DNA of 38,281 nt from Prochlorococcus sp. AG-347-J20 (GTDB lineage: Bacteria > Cyanobacteriota > Cyanobacteriia > PCC-6307 > Cyanobiaceae). Below the pieces are notes generated by a model. It ran no database searches, was not told the origin of the DNA, and was given only the letters and a program-made list of their open reading frames with translations. A program made the translations under genes and the position numbers. The DNA is taken from positions 1-38,281 of the forward strand of contig QCBW01000014.1 in assembly GCA_003281485.1 (NCBI GenBank), in the 5' to 3' direction. This document shows, piece by piece, positions 10,477 through 20,423 of the stretch (within the stretch, counting starts at the first letter, position 1; every line of letters starts with the position of its first letter).

Positions 10477-10845
10477 ATGGCAGATTTAAACATCCCAAAA
10501 TTAAATATGAAGTCTGAAAAATATATTTTTAAGAAAAAATTAACTTTAAGAAGAAAATCTAATAGAAGGCTACTTACGGAGTTTTCTTTTATGTTTATTT
10601 TGAGTATTTTGTTGGGTTATATAAATTATTTAATACCTAATAAGAATTTACTTTTAAAAAATATTCCTACGAATATAAACAAATCTTTTGAACTAATTAT
10701 TGAACTTTTTTCAAATCTCCTAGAAATTTTTCTAGTGTTTTTTATATTTATTTCCGGTATTACAACTTTAATTTTATTAATTGGTTCATTCTATAGGTTA
10801 TATAAGGTAGTTAGGAAAAAAACGAAGCTTATTGATTACAAATAG
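10477..10845 (+). CDS. Hypothetical two-helix membrane protein
   Basis: A 122-residue protein from ATG 10477. The first 32 residues are very basic (KKKLTLRRKSNRR), followed by hydrophobic helices at about 35-54 (FSFMFILSILLGYINYLIP) and 82-106 (LEIFLVFFIFISGITTLILLIGSF), then a basic tail. The positive ends suggest both termini are cytoplasmic. I do not recognise the family. It lies 88 bp after DUF4335, further than the earlier genes in this run, so it may have its own promoter. It is convergent with the 53-residue membrane peptide gene, 2 bp away. Confidence 0.65.
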   Translation: MADLNIPKLNMKSEKYIFKKKLTLRRKSNRRLLTEFSFMFILSILLGYINYLIPNKNLLLKNIPTNINKSFELIIELFSNLLEIFLVFFIFISGITTLILLIGSFYRLYKVVRKKTKLIDYK

Positions 10846-10847
10846 TT

Positions 10848-11009
10848 TTAGATAGGTTGCATTAATCCACCACTGCCTGAATCTGAATCATCATCATCAT
10901 TTTCTGTCTCTATACCTAATAAGGCATAAATCCCAAGAGCTACAGATGACAATAAAATGGTGAAGGGTAATATGGAATTTTGAACACTTATGTCAATGTA
11001 TTCACCCAT
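10848..11009 (-). CDS. Small single-helix membrane protein with acidic tail
   Basis: A 53-residue protein from ATG 11009-11007, stop TAA 10850-10848. One hydrophobic helix at about residues 12-32 (ILPFTILLSSVALGIYALLG) is followed by an Asp-rich tail (ENDDDDSDSGSGG). The N-terminal MGEYIDISVQNS is polar. Size and topology resemble small accessory subunits of thylakoid complexes such as NDH-1 or the photosystems, but I cannot match it to a named subunit. It lies downstream of mfd on the same strand, separated by 72 bp. The clean coding pattern and tight packing against the convergent neighbour support it as a real gene. Confidence 0.7.
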   Translation of the reverse strand: MGEYIDISVQNSILPFTILLSSVALGIYALLGIETENDDDDSDSGSGGLMQPI

Positions 11010-11081
11010 TTATTTTTTAAATTTGTATAAACCTAACCGAAATTAAACTCTTTCGCGGATTTTAAATATTTATTTAATAAT

Positions 11082-14000
11082 TTATTCCTTTTTAATAAGA
11101 AGATCTTTATCAAAATTATTTATTTCTCTAAGAAATGAACCAAACCAAAAAGTTAATTGATCAATTTGATTTTGTACTTCAGTTACTCCTAACCCTCTTA
11201 TTGTTATTAAGGACCATTGTTCCCTTTCCTCAAAACTAAATTTATTTTGGACACTATTTGGTAATGAATTTTTTAGTATTTTAAAAGTAGATTTTTTTAA
11301 TTTTGTTTCTATTACAATGTTTGGTTTTTTTAGTTTGATTTTGTTAAAACCACATCTTCTAGAAAGTAATTTTAGTTTCATCAACATAATTAATGACTCA
11401 ACAGGTTTAGGTAAAATCCCGTATCTATTAATCCAGTCTGTAGCTAATTCGGTTAATTCATCATTATTGGAACATTCAGTAGCAGATTTGTAAGCATCAA
11501 GTTTTTCTTCTCTGTTTAATATCCATGTTGCAGGTATAAATGCATTTATTGGGAGATCAATCTGTGTGTCACTAACTTCTGGGATTTCTTGTCCACTAAT
11601 TTCTGAAATAGCCTCGTGGAGCATTTCAATATACAAATCATATCCAATAGCATTAACTTTTCCGCTTTGTTCTTCTCCGAGTAGACTCCCAACACCTCTT
11701 ATTTCCATATCTTTCATTGCTAGTTGGTATCCACTTCCTAGTTCCGTGAAGTCTTTTATAGCTTTTAATCTTTGCTTTGCAGCATCGTTGATTTTATTTA
11801 TATTTGGATAAAATAACCAGGCATGTGCTTGTATTCCGCTTCTACCCACTCTTCCTCTTAATTGATAGAGTTGTGAAAGTCCAAATTTATGAGAATCTTC
11901 AATAATAATTGTATTTACTTTTGGGATATCTAATCCGCTTTCAATTATTGTTGTACATATCATGAGGTCCACTTCCCCGTTATTGAAGGCAATCATTGCA
12001 TTTTCAAGCTCTGTTTCATTCATTTGTCCGTGAGCAATAATAAATTTTAGGTCAGGGAATATATTTTTTAATTTGTTTACAGCTTGATCAATATCAGAAA
12101 TCCTTGGAAGGACATAAAATATTTGACCACCCCGATCAATTTCTTGACTTATAGCGGTTCTTATTACGTCCATATCTGTTTCAGATAAATATGTTTTTAT
12201 TGATCTTCTTGAAGGAGGAGGAGTATTTATTAAGCTCATTTGTCTTAAGCCAGATAGGCTCATGTAAAGTGTTCTTGGTATAGGTGTGGCAGAAAGAGTC
12301 AAAACGTCGATGTTGTTTTTTAATTTTTTAATTTTCTCCTTTTGCCTTACTCCAAATCTTTGTTCTTCATCAATTACAAGTAGTCCTAAATTTTTTATTT
12401 CTATTTCTTTTCCTAAAATTTGGTGAGTTGCTATTACTAAATCAATTTTATTATTTTTTAATCCTGCATAGATTTCCTTTCTCTCACTAAAAGTTTTGAA
12501 TCTATTGAGTAATGAAACTTTTATTGGGTAAGGTGAAAATCTATTACTTATTGTTCTCCAATGTTGCTGAGCAAGGATTGTAGTAGGGGCTAATAATATT
12601 ACTTGTTTACCAGATGTTATAGCCTTGAAAATAGCTCGAACAGCGACTTCTGTTTTGCCAAATCCTACATCTCCACAAACTAACCTATCCATTGGCTTCT
12701 CGCTTTCCATGTCTGATTTTATTTCTTTTACAGCAGTAATTTGATCAGGTGTGGGTTGATAAGGGAATGATTCCTCTAATTCATTTTGCCAAGGACCATC
12801 TTCTGGATATATGTGACCCTTAAGTTTCTCTCTCTTTGCATAAAGTTTTAAAATATCGATAGCAACTTTTTTTATAAGTTTTTTATTTTTTTCTTTTATT
12901 CTTTCCCATTCTATTCCTCCTAATTTATTAATTTTTGGTTTTATTTTTCCGCTTGATCTATATCTATTAACACTGCCAAGTTGATCAGCTGCAACACTTA
13001 TTTTTCCATCTTGGTACTGAATAACTAAATAATCTCTAGAATCTCCAGTTATATTAATTTTTTCTATTTTTATAAATTGCCCTATTCCATGATTTTTATG
13101 AACTATAAAATCACCTGGATTAATTTTGTTGACATTTATATTTGAATTGACGCTTAATTTTTTTCTTCTTATAAAAACATTATTAAAAAGAGATTGTTGT
13201 GAAAATAGTTCTTTATCTGTTATTAAGATAATTTTCCATATTGGGAGATAAAAACCTTCGATTTCATAATTGTTCTTATTTTTTATTATTAAAGGAGTGG
13301 AGTTATTTATTGACTGATATGCTGAATCTAAATCATTTGGATTGCTCAAAAAGTTTGTACTACATTCGTGCTCAAAAAGTAAGGTTCTAGTCCTTAATGG
13401 CTGTGCTGATAATATCCATACTTTTTCTTTATTTTTTATGTTTTTATTTATGTCGCTGGATAATTTCCCTATATTTTTGGAGTATGAATTTAATCTTTTA
13501 TCGTTTAATAAAAACCTATTATCAATATTATCTTTAGATTCAAATTCATATAATTTAATTAAATTAAACTTTCCCATTGAACTAAAAACTTCTTCAAACT
13601 TTAAGTGTAAATTAGGAGTAGCCTTAAGATTAATATTATTATTTTTAAGGTTTTCATTTAATTCAGTTTCATAATTTTCAAAATTATTTTCTGAATCTAG
13701 ATACCAATTATTGGCAAATTTTTTACAATCTTCTAATTCATCAATTACGAGAATTGTGTCCTTATTTATAAAATCTAATATATTTGAGGGGTCTTTTTGT
13801 ATTATTCCTAAATAACGATCAAGATTATTTTTTTTAATATCTTCTGAATTGAAAATTTTTTTCTTAGATAAATTACATAACTTATCTTTAATTAGTAAAT
13901 CAAATCCAGCCTGTATTATTTCAATATCATTTATACCATCTAATGTTTTTTGTGTATGTGGATCATATTCTCTGATTTTCTCAATTACATTATCAAAAAA

Positions 14001-14594
14001 TTCCAATCTTATAGGTAACTCATTATTAACAGGATAAATATCTATAATTTCGCCTCTTCTACTCCATTGACCTTCTGAAGAAGTGACATTTTCCTTGAGA
14101 TATCCAAGTATTGTAAGTTTATTTGCTAATTCATGAATCTCAATTTGAACCCCTTTTTGCAAATCTAATGTGTTTTCAATTAATAAATTTTTATTTATTA
14201 GGTGAGGTTGTAGTGATCTCTCAGTTGTAATAATAATATTAAGTTCTTTTCTCCCTTTTCTTATTAATTTGGATAAAACAGTAAGCTGAGTAAATTCAAT
14301 TTCTTTAGATTTATTAATTGAAGAGTAAGGAAGATGTTCTGTTGGTGGATAATATAAAACTTCTTTATTATTTATACTTTCAAAATAACCAATCCATTTG
14401 TAAGCAATTTCTATATTGGGACATATTAATAATATATTTTTATTTTCTTTTTTTGCGATGCTATCTAATATTATTGATTTTGCATATCTACTTGAACCAA
14501 CAATATTTAATTCCTTATTCTTTGAAATTCTTTTTATTAATTCAGAAGTAACTTGTGAGTTTGAAATATAATTAACTAAAGTATTTAAACTCAT
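11082..14594 (-). CDS. mfd: Transcription-repair coupling factor
   Basis: A 1170-residue DNA translocase that removes RNA polymerase stalled at lesions and recruits UvrA. Domains in order: the UvrB-like N-terminal module including GYLKENVTSSEGQWSRRGEI; the RNA-polymerase-interacting CarD-like domain (GDFIVHKNHGIGQFIKIEKI and YQDGKISVAADQLGSVNRY); a RecG-like superfamily 2 motor with Walker A CGDVGFGKTE near residues 638-647, DEEQRFG near 740, and motif TLSATPIPRTLYMSL; the QLRGRVGRS motif VI; and the C-terminal TRCF domain with DTQIDLPINAFIP. Full length for the family. It faces away from the TerC-like gene across about 70 bp. Confidence 0.97.
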   Translation of the reverse strand: MSLNTLVNYISNSQVTSELIKRISKNKELNIVGSSRYAKSIILDSIAKKENKNILLICPNIEIAYKWIGYFESINNKEVLYYPPTEHLPYSSINKSKEIEFTQLTVLSKLIRKGRKELNIIITTERSLQPHLINKNLLIENTLDLQKGVQIEIHELANKLTILGYLKENVTSSEGQWSRRGEIIDIYPVNNELPIRLEFFDNVIEKIREYDPHTQKTLDGINDIEIIQAGFDLLIKDKLCNLSKKKIFNSEDIKKNNLDRYLGIIQKDPSNILDFINKDTILVIDELEDCKKFANNWYLDSENNFENYETELNENLKNNNINLKATPNLHLKFEEVFSSMGKFNLIKLYEFESKDNIDNRFLLNDKRLNSYSKNIGKLSSDINKNIKNKEKVWILSAQPLRTRTLLFEHECSTNFLSNPNDLDSAYQSINNSTPLIIKNKNNYEIEGFYLPIWKIILITDKELFSQQSLFNNVFIRRKKLSVNSNINVNKINPGDFIVHKNHGIGQFIKIEKINITGDSRDYLVIQYQDGKISVAADQLGSVNRYRSSGKIKPKINKLGGIEWERIKEKNKKLIKKVAIDILKLYAKREKLKGHIYPEDGPWQNELEESFPYQPTPDQITAVKEIKSDMESEKPMDRLVCGDVGFGKTEVAVRAIFKAITSGKQVILLAPTTILAQQHWRTISNRFSPYPIKVSLLNRFKTFSERKEIYAGLKNNKIDLVIATHQILGKEIEIKNLGLLVIDEEQRFGVRQKEKIKKLKNNIDVLTLSATPIPRTLYMSLSGLRQMSLINTPPPSRRSIKTYLSETDMDVIRTAISQEIDRGGQIFYVLPRISDIDQAVNKLKNIFPDLKFIIAHGQMNETELENAMIAFNNGEVDLMICTTIIESGLDIPKVNTIIIEDSHKFGLSQLYQLRGRVGRSGIQAHAWLFYPNINKINDAAKQRLKAIKDFTELGSGYQLAMKDMEIRGVGSLLGEEQSGKVNAIGYDLYIEMLHEAISEISGQEIPEVSDTQIDLPINAFIPATWILNREEKLDAYKSATECSNNDELTELATDWINRYGILPKPVESLIMLMKLKLLSRRCGFNKIKLKKPNIVIETKLKKSTFKILKNSLPNSVQNKFSFEEREQWSLITIRGLGVTEVQNQIDQLTFWFGSFLREINNFDKDLLIKKE

Positions 14595-14668
14595 TTATAG
14601 TTATCAATCTTGATTACTAATATCCGACATATTATATTAGATTTTATAATGATTGTGAATAATATTTG

Positions 14669-15379
14669 ATGGATTCAGCTGCAATAAATTCTTTTATACC
14701 CACGCTAGATCAAGTAGACAGTTGGTACGAAATCTTTACACTTTTACCAATATTAATTGTATTAGAATTATTATTATCTGCTGATAATGCTGTCGCACTA
14801 GCTTCTCTTACAAAATCCCTTGACAGTTCGGAATTAAGGTCAAGAGCCTTAAATATTGGTATAACAATATCTTTATTATTCAGAATTATTCTCATCATAT
14901 TATCTAATGTTCTTCTCAAGTTTATTTTTATTAGGATTTTTGCCGGTTTTTATTTAATATATTTATTTTTCTCTAATGTTTTTTTTGATTCTGAAATAGA
15001 AAATTCTAAAAATGGGAATGACAATAATAAAAATAATTTTAGGTTCTTAAAGGTTGTAGCACTTCTTTCAATTACAGACTTTGCATTTTCCATAGACAGT
15101 ATCACTACTGCAGTAGCTATTAGTGATCAATACATATTAATAATATTTGGAGCAGTTATTGGGGTATTAGCCTTAAGATTTACCTCAGGAATTTTTCTAA
15201 AATTTCTAGATATATTTTCCAGATTAGAAAGAGCCGGTTACGTAGCAATTTTAATTGTTGGGATTAAACTTTTACTAAATACGTTAATTAAAGAATCAAT
15301 TCTTCCAGACTATTATTTTTATATTTTGATTCTTTTTGCTTTCATTTGGGGATTCTCTAAAAAAGATTCTAAAACTTAA
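14669..15379 (+). CDS. TerC-family integral membrane protein
   Basis: A 236-residue multi-helix protein from ATG 14669; TTG 14666 directly before it is less likely. Two acidic in-membrane motifs are diagnostic for the TerC/YkoY family: LLLSADNAVALASL (residues 35-48) and DFAFSIDSITTAVAIS (137-152). About seven hydrophobic helices are visible, with a hydrophilic Asn/Lys-rich linker near 107-125. Family members are linked to metal-ion export, including Mn(II), and to thylakoid biogenesis in plants; the ion here is not determined. The gene ends in a 4-bp TTAA shared with the stop of convergent fmt. Confidence 0.9.
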   Translation: MDSAAINSFIPTLDQVDSWYEIFTLLPILIVLELLLSADNAVALASLTKSLDSSELRSRALNIGITISLLFRIILIILSNVLLKFIFIRIFAGFYLIYLFFSNVFFDSEIENSKNGNDNNKNNFRFLKVVALLSITDFAFSIDSITTAVAISDQYILIIFGAVIGVLALRFTSGIFLKFLDIFSRLERAGYVAILIVGIKLLLNTLIKESILPDYYFYILILFAFIWGFSKKDSKT

Positions 15380-16362
15380 TCTGAGAGATATTCACCTACT
15401 AATGGATTTAACTGTTGTATCAGTTGCTTGTTACGAGATATATTTTTACCTTCAAGTTTTGCTTCTAACAAAATAATAGGATCAGTTTTAGTTGAAATTA
15501 TTATTCCTTCATTTTCTATGACAGAAAGAATAATACCTGATTCTGAATTATTCTTCATGAAACAGTATTTCCCTTTTTTAATTTCATGTCTACTCAAAAC
15601 TTTAATTTTAATTATTTTAAGGTTCTTACCTCTAAAAGTTGTGTTCGCTCGTGGGTATAATGCTTTTATTTTTCGAGAAATTTGAATTGCCTCATTACCC
15701 CAATCTACTTTAAAGTCTGATTTTTCAATCATTCTCGCGTAAGTGATTTCTCTTCCTAGGGTATTTTGTTTTGTTAATTGAGAATTAGTATTTTTATTAA
15801 TATTTTGTTCGAGTAGAGATATAGCATTTAAAAATAATTTTGCTGATAAAATACTAAGTTTTTCCGTTAGTGTACTTAAATTATCGTTATTATTGATTTT
15901 AATTTTTTCTTCCAATAATAAGTCGCCAGTATCTAGTCCCTCATTCATTTTCATAATTCCTACCCCAGTAAATTCATCCCCTTTCATTAATGCCCATTGG
16001 ATTGGGGCTGCACCACGCCATCTTGGAAGTAATGAAGCATGTGCGTTCCAACAACCATATTTTGGGATTTCTAATATCTCTTTTGGCAGTATTTTCCCAT
16101 AAGCTATAACGATAAATAAATCACAACATAGTGATTTAAGTTCGTTTATAAAATGTATATTGCCTCTAATTTTTTCGGGAGTATAAATTTTAATAGATTC
16201 TTGCTCGGCAAGGTTTTTAACAGGTGACGAAATTAATTTGTTTCCCCTAGATCTTTTCTTATCCGGTTGGCTAACAACTGCAATTACCTCGTACTTTGAT
16301 TTAATAAAAATATCAAGGCTCGCAAGTGAATATTCAGGAGTCCCCCAGAATATAATTCTCAC
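15376..16362 (-). CDS. fmt: Methionyl-tRNA formyltransferase
   Basis: Formylates initiator Met-tRNA using 10-formyl-tetrahydrofolate. The 328 residues match the family. Catalytic residues are all present: N106 and H108 in WNAHASLLPRWRGAAPIQ and D144 in NEGLDTGD. The N-terminal FWGTPEYSLASL and the C-terminal tRNA-binding domain with IKALYPRANTTFRGKNLKI are visible. The start ATG 16362-16360 overlaps the end of pmbA by 4 bp, so fmt is the last gene of a tldD-pmbA-fmt run. The folate link to folP in this window is metabolic only. Confidence 0.96.
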   Translation of the reverse strand: MRIIFWGTPEYSLASLDIFIKSKYEVIAVVSQPDKKRSRGNKLISSPVKNLAEQESIKIYTPEKIRGNIHFINELKSLCCDLFIVIAYGKILPKEILEIPKYGCWNAHASLLPRWRGAAPIQWALMKGDEFTGVGIMKMNEGLDTGDLLLEEKIKINNNDNLSTLTEKLSILSAKLFLNAISLLEQNINKNTNSQLTKQNTLGREITYARMIEKSDFKVDWGNEAIQISRKIKALYPRANTTFRGKNLKIIKIKVLSRHEIKKGKYCFMKNNSESGIILSVIENEGIIISTKTDPIILLEAKLEGKNISRNKQLIQQLNPLVGEYLSD

Positions 16363-17711
16363 GCGTCACCAGTTATTGATAATTCATCTACCCATATATG
16401 TGGAGAAATGCCACTTGTTGTTACCTCCTGTTTTGATTCAATGTTTATTATGTTTTTAAAAAGATATTTGATATCCCCTGCGACAGTAGCAGATTCTATT
16501 GAGATTTTTTCACCGTTTTTATAATGCCATCCATCAAATGGAAGAGAGAATGAACCTTGACTCGCTCTGACACCTGCATGAATTGCATTTAATTCTTCAA
16601 TATAAACAAATTCTCCCTCGTAATTTGAGTGATCTAAGGATGTTTTGAGATCTAAGTCTTTTTCTGATTTCTCAACTACTAACCAATCGGGAGATACTGA
16701 GACTTTTGATCCTAGACCAGCGTGGCCAGTAGGAATTGTTTTGAATATTCTTGCAGTTGATTCAGAATGTAAAAAATTTTGAATTCTCCCATTATTGATT
16801 AAACATAGTCTTTTGGTTGGGGTTCCTTCTCCGTCAAATGGTGATGAAGAAATATTCTTTTCATGTTGACCGTCATCATAAATATTAAGTGCTTCAGTCG
16901 AAAGTTTCTCACCAATAGAATTTTTATTGGACAAGCTCACTCCATCTAAAATGCTTCTAGCATTAAACATTGAGCTAAAGGCATTAATGATTGTCAAAAA
17001 AGACTCTGGGGAAAAACATATTAAATATTTATCAGTTTTAATAGATGAATAATTTAGATGAGAAATTGTTTTATTAGAAGCGTCTTTGATACACGACTCT
17101 ATATCTATATCATCAACTCCATATCCAAGTTTTACGGACCCTGAGCTACGAGGTTTCTTATCTTTCTCTTCTGCTCTGGCATATAAATAGAGCGCAGCTT
17201 GACTTTTGGTATAACTTCGAAAGGCACCTTCACTATTTGCATAAACTCTTTCATAAAAACTCTCGGATAAACCATTATATGGAACAGATTTGATGGATTC
17301 ATGACTTTCTAAAAGTTTTACTTCCGCTTCTCTCAAAATAGTAAGTAATTTTTTAATTCCAGCAGGATTTCTTTTTTTAACGTCCTTAACATTAATAGGA
17401 TCCTTTGCTAGTGGTGAAAATTCAGTAGATTCATTTTTGTTGCCAAAATCAGAAGCAATATTTGCTTGATTTAGAGCCTTTTTAATACCAGATTCACTGA
17501 TATCACTAGTTGTAGTAATACCGACTAAATTAGATTGGTTCCAAACTCTTAAAGTTAAAATTTGCTTTTGTGATGCCTTAAGTTGTTTAGCCTCACCTTT
17601 ATCAACTTGCACAGAATAATCATTTGAAAAGCTTGCACCGTAATCCCATTTTTGAAGATTTAGGAAATCTGCAGCTTTGGTTATTTGAGTTGTAATTTCT
17701 CTTGAATTCAT
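16359..17711 (-). CDS. pmbA: TldE/PmbA-type metalloprotease subunit
   Basis: A 450-residue protein of the TldD/TldE family, the partner that forms a heterodimeric protease with TldD. It has the family landmarks (YSVQVDKGEAKQLKASQ near the N terminus, YERVYANSEGAFRSY, FNARSILDGVSLSNKNS, SSPFDGEGTPTKRLCLINNG, and the C-terminal FSLPFDGWHYKNGEK) but lacks the HExxxH zinc motif, as expected for the TldE side. It directly follows tldD with a 3-bp gap and overlaps fmt by 4 bp. In other bacteria the pair matures peptide products such as microcins and acts on antitoxins; the physiological substrate here is unknown. Confidence 0.93.
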   Translation of the reverse strand: MNSREITTQITKAADFLNLQKWDYGASFSNDYSVQVDKGEAKQLKASQKQILTLRVWNQSNLVGITTTSDISESGIKKALNQANIASDFGNKNESTEFSPLAKDPINVKDVKKRNPAGIKKLLTILREAEVKLLESHESIKSVPYNGLSESFYERVYANSEGAFRSYTKSQAALYLYARAEEKDKKPRSSGSVKLGYGVDDIDIESCIKDASNKTISHLNYSSIKTDKYLICFSPESFLTIINAFSSMFNARSILDGVSLSNKNSIGEKLSTEALNIYDDGQHEKNISSSPFDGEGTPTKRLCLINNGRIQNFLHSESTARIFKTIPTGHAGLGSKVSVSPDWLVVEKSEKDLDLKTSLDHSNYEGEFVYIEELNAIHAGVRASQGSFSLPFDGWHYKNGEKISIESATVAGDIKYLFKNIINIESKQEVTTSGISPHIWVDELSITGDA

Positions 17712-17714
17712 ATA

Positions 17715-19139
17715 CTATCTTCCTCCAACAGTAATTGAATCAACTTTAATATGAGGTTGGCCAACAGTTACGTTGACACTTCCACTAATAGATCCACAGA
17801 ATCCAGGTGCTAATTCAAGATCATTTCCGCACATTGAAATTTTTGGCATAACTTCTTTAGCCTCACCAATCAAAGTTGCTCCCTTTACTGGTTTAGTTAG
17901 TTTTCCATTTTTGATTAGATATCCTTCTTCTACCGCAAAATTAAATTGTCCTGTAGCACCTACACTTCCTCCACCCATTGATTTGCAGTAAAGACCATCA
18001 CTAATACTATTTATTAAATCTTCTTTGGAGTATTCACCTTTAGCTATATAAGTATTTCTCATTCTTGAAGCAGCTGCAAATGAATAATTTTGCCTTCTCC
18101 CACTCCCTGTTCTTTTATGGCCAGTTCTTAATTCACCTGCTCTGTCGGATATAAATTTCTTTAAAATCCCATCTTTTATAAGCACTGATTTCTCCGGTTC
18201 CATACCTTCATCATCTACCGATAATGAACCGAATGAACCTTCTGATATGCCTTCATCTATAGCCGTGACTGATTCATGAGCAATCTTTTTATTCAATTTA
18301 TTCTCAAAGGGTGTTGTACCTCTTTCTATTTGAGTAGTTTCAAGCAAGTGTCCACAAGCTTCATGAAATATAACGCCACCAAATTTATTAGCTAATACAA
18401 CAGGCATTTGTCCAGCCTCTACGTAATCCGCGTACAACATGTTCATCGAACTTTCAAACACATCATTTGCTGCTTTTTCATGATTCCATAATCTAAATTC
18501 ATTAGGCATTCCTGATGAACCAAATCTTCTACTCCCATTAGATCTATACTGGGCATCACTAGCAATTACGTTAAGTCCAACTGTTTGATGTAACCTAATA
18601 TCTGAAGCATAGGTTCCATCGCTGGAGGCTATTATTACTTCTTGAAGAGTTCTAGAGTAACTTCCTTTTCTAGTAATTATTTTATTGTTTTTTTTAAGAG
18701 ACTTTGTACTGAGTAATAGTTTTTCACTTATCTCATGAATTGATGGAACTTCATCTATCCACGTTTTCTTGTTTAGGGTGTAATCCCTATGTTTATTTAA
18801 ACCGTTAAATACTTCTATATTTTTTTTATCAGTTACATCAAGCATTTCAATAGCTTGAGATACTGATTTCATCAAGCCACGTTTTGATAAATCATTTGTA
18901 CTTACAAATCCGTCCCTCTTATCTTTAAAGATTCTAATCCCAGCACCTTTACCAAATGATGGACTTACACTAGTAATATTGTCCTCTTCAGCTAGTACAC
19001 TTGAGTTATCAGTATTTTCAATAAATATTTCTACAAAATCTGCACCCAATCCAATGCCATAAAAAATAATCTCTTCTAATAAATCTTTATTGCAAAAACC
19101 AAATTCGATTTCATTTGATTTGATTTGTGACGAAAGCAT
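17715..19139 (-). CDS. tldD: TldD-type zinc metalloprotease subunit
   Basis: A 474-residue protease. The active-site motif HEACGH is at residues 259-264 within FGGVIFHEACGHLLETT, giving the HExxxH zinc-binding signature; the C-terminal GFCGSISGSVNVTVGQP block supplies the third ligand region in this family. GSGRRQNYSFAAASRMRNTY and DDEGMEPEKSVLIKDG are also typical. It is the first gene of a tldD-pmbA-fmt set on the minus strand, with pmbA 3 bp downstream. The gap to the end of acsF upstream is only 31 bp, so readthrough from acsF is possible. Confidence 0.95.
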   Translation of the reverse strand: MLSSQIKSNEIEFGFCNKDLLEEIIFYGIGLGADFVEIFIENTDNSSVLAEEDNITSVSPSFGKGAGIRIFKDKRDGFVSTNDLSKRGLMKSVSQAIEMLDVTDKKNIEVFNGLNKHRDYTLNKKTWIDEVPSIHEISEKLLLSTKSLKKNNKIITRKGSYSRTLQEVIIASSDGTYASDIRLHQTVGLNVIASDAQYRSNGSRRFGSSGMPNEFRLWNHEKAANDVFESSMNMLYADYVEAGQMPVVLANKFGGVIFHEACGHLLETTQIERGTTPFENKLNKKIAHESVTAIDEGISEGSFGSLSVDDEGMEPEKSVLIKDGILKKFISDRAGELRTGHKRTGSGRRQNYSFAAASRMRNTYIAKGEYSKEDLINSISDGLYCKSMGGGSVGATGQFNFAVEEGYLIKNGKLTKPVKGATLIGEAKEVMPKISMCGNDLELAPGFCGSISGSVNVTVGQPHIKVDSITVGGR

Positions 19140-19170
19140 ATGAGTTTAAAAATGTGCTCTGTATAAAAGA

Positions 19171-20343
19171 TTATCTAATCGCTGGTTGGAAATCTTTGCT
19201 ATCTAGAGGTTTTAATAAGTATAGTCTTAATAACTGATAACCGTTTGATAAATACTTAGGTAATTTTTTAAAAGTTTTATAAACTTTATTTTCACTACTT
19301 TTAGCAATATTAGAGAGAATTTCGTTATTCTCAACTATTTTATCTAATCTTCCATAAAAGGATTTGTTGTGAACATTAAGTACTACGGGAAAAACTCTAG
19401 CAGAGGTCTCATTTGTTTTATTAATAACATATTGATCATAATCTCTAGCATCTAACCCTAGAGAGTTGTAAAAATCTTTTTTGACTCCGAGATCTCTTGC
19501 ATACATAGTAGCAAATACAGCAAGTAGGAAAAACCTTGACCATAGTTTAGATGTCAAAGGAAGGTTGTTCAAAAAGTATCTGAACCTATGGAAATAGTCA
19601 AATAGTGGATGGGTAAAGGTAGAGCCCCCAATGGTAATTTTTTGGCTTAATGATTTAACAGTACGTGGTTGTGCTTTCATTAGTGCGTCAAAAAAATCAC
19701 CATGTCTATTTTCATCTTGACACCAATTCTTAAAGTAATTAAATAGTGGAAATATCTTGCTATCTGGATTCTTTTCGAGATGCCTATAGATTGCGATATA
19801 TCTCCAATAACCAATCTTTTCAGATAAATAAGTAGCGTAAAAAATGCTTCTTGGTGGGAAATAAGTGTAATCTTTATTGGCTGTTAAAAAACCTAAATCT
19901 AACTGTAACCCAAAGTCACTCATTGATTTATTCAAGAAACCTGCATGTCTGGCTTCGTCTCTAGCCATATGAGCAAAACATTCAGCAAGTAGAGGGTTTT
20001 TGGCTTTAATTCTTTTACTTAGTTCCTTGTAAAGTAAAAAACCTGAAAATTCTGATGTACAACTACCCTCAAGGAAATCAACAAATATTTCTCTTGTATC
20101 GGGATCCAATTTTTCTGCAGCACCTTCAAATTCGCTATTTCTAACAAAATGATGCCTGTTGTAATCTTTTCTAAATTCTTCACATATTGCTTCTAATTCA
20201 TCCTCGTTTATTGATAAATCCATATTTTCCATTGCCTCAAAGTCCGTTGTATAGAATCTTGGTGACAAAATTGTTTCCTTTGCCGGTGCCTTTCCATTAT
20301 TTATTAATTTTTTATTTTTAGAATCAATAGTTGATTGAGCCAT
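19171..20343 (-). CDS. acsF: Mg-protoporphyrin IX monomethyl ester oxidative cyclase
   Basis: Membrane-associated di-iron enzyme that forms the isocyclic E ring of protochlorophyllide using O2. The carboxylate and His ligands are visible in [32 protein letters not shown] (near residue 125) and [11 protein letters not shown]. The N-terminal [18 protein letters not shown] is nearly invariant in cyanobacterial AcsF. Three in-frame ATGs compete (20355, 20346, 20343). I chose 20343, giving 390 residues starting MAQSTIDSK, because the N terminus then resembles the family. tldD follows 31 bp downstream. The 80 bp upstream, before the DUF2996 stop, must hold its promoter. Confidence 0.97.
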   Translation of the reverse strand: MAQSTIDSKNKKLINNGKAPAKETILSPRFYTTDFEAMENMDLSINEDELEAICEEFRKDYNRHHFVRNSEFEGAAEKLDPDTREIFVDFLEGSCTSEFSGFLLYKELSKRIKAKNPLLAECFAHMARDEARHAGFLNKSMSDFGLQLDLGFLTANKDYTYFPPRSIFYATYLSEKIGYWRYIAIYRHLEKNPDSKIFPLFNYFKNWCQDENRHGDFFDALMKAQPRTVKSLSQKITIGGSTFTHPLFDYFHRFRYFLNNLPLTSKLWSRFFLLAVFATMYARDLGVKKDFYNSLGLDARDYDQYVINKTNETSARVFPVVLNVHNKSFYGRLDKIVENNEILSNIAKSSENKVYKTFKKLPKYLSNGYQLLRLYLLKPLDSKDFQPAIR

Positions 20344-20423
20344 CATTAATTTCATTTATTAATACTATTATTTACTATGATTTGTATTTTCGAGGGAAAA
20401 GTTAACTTGGTGTTATTGTTTTT

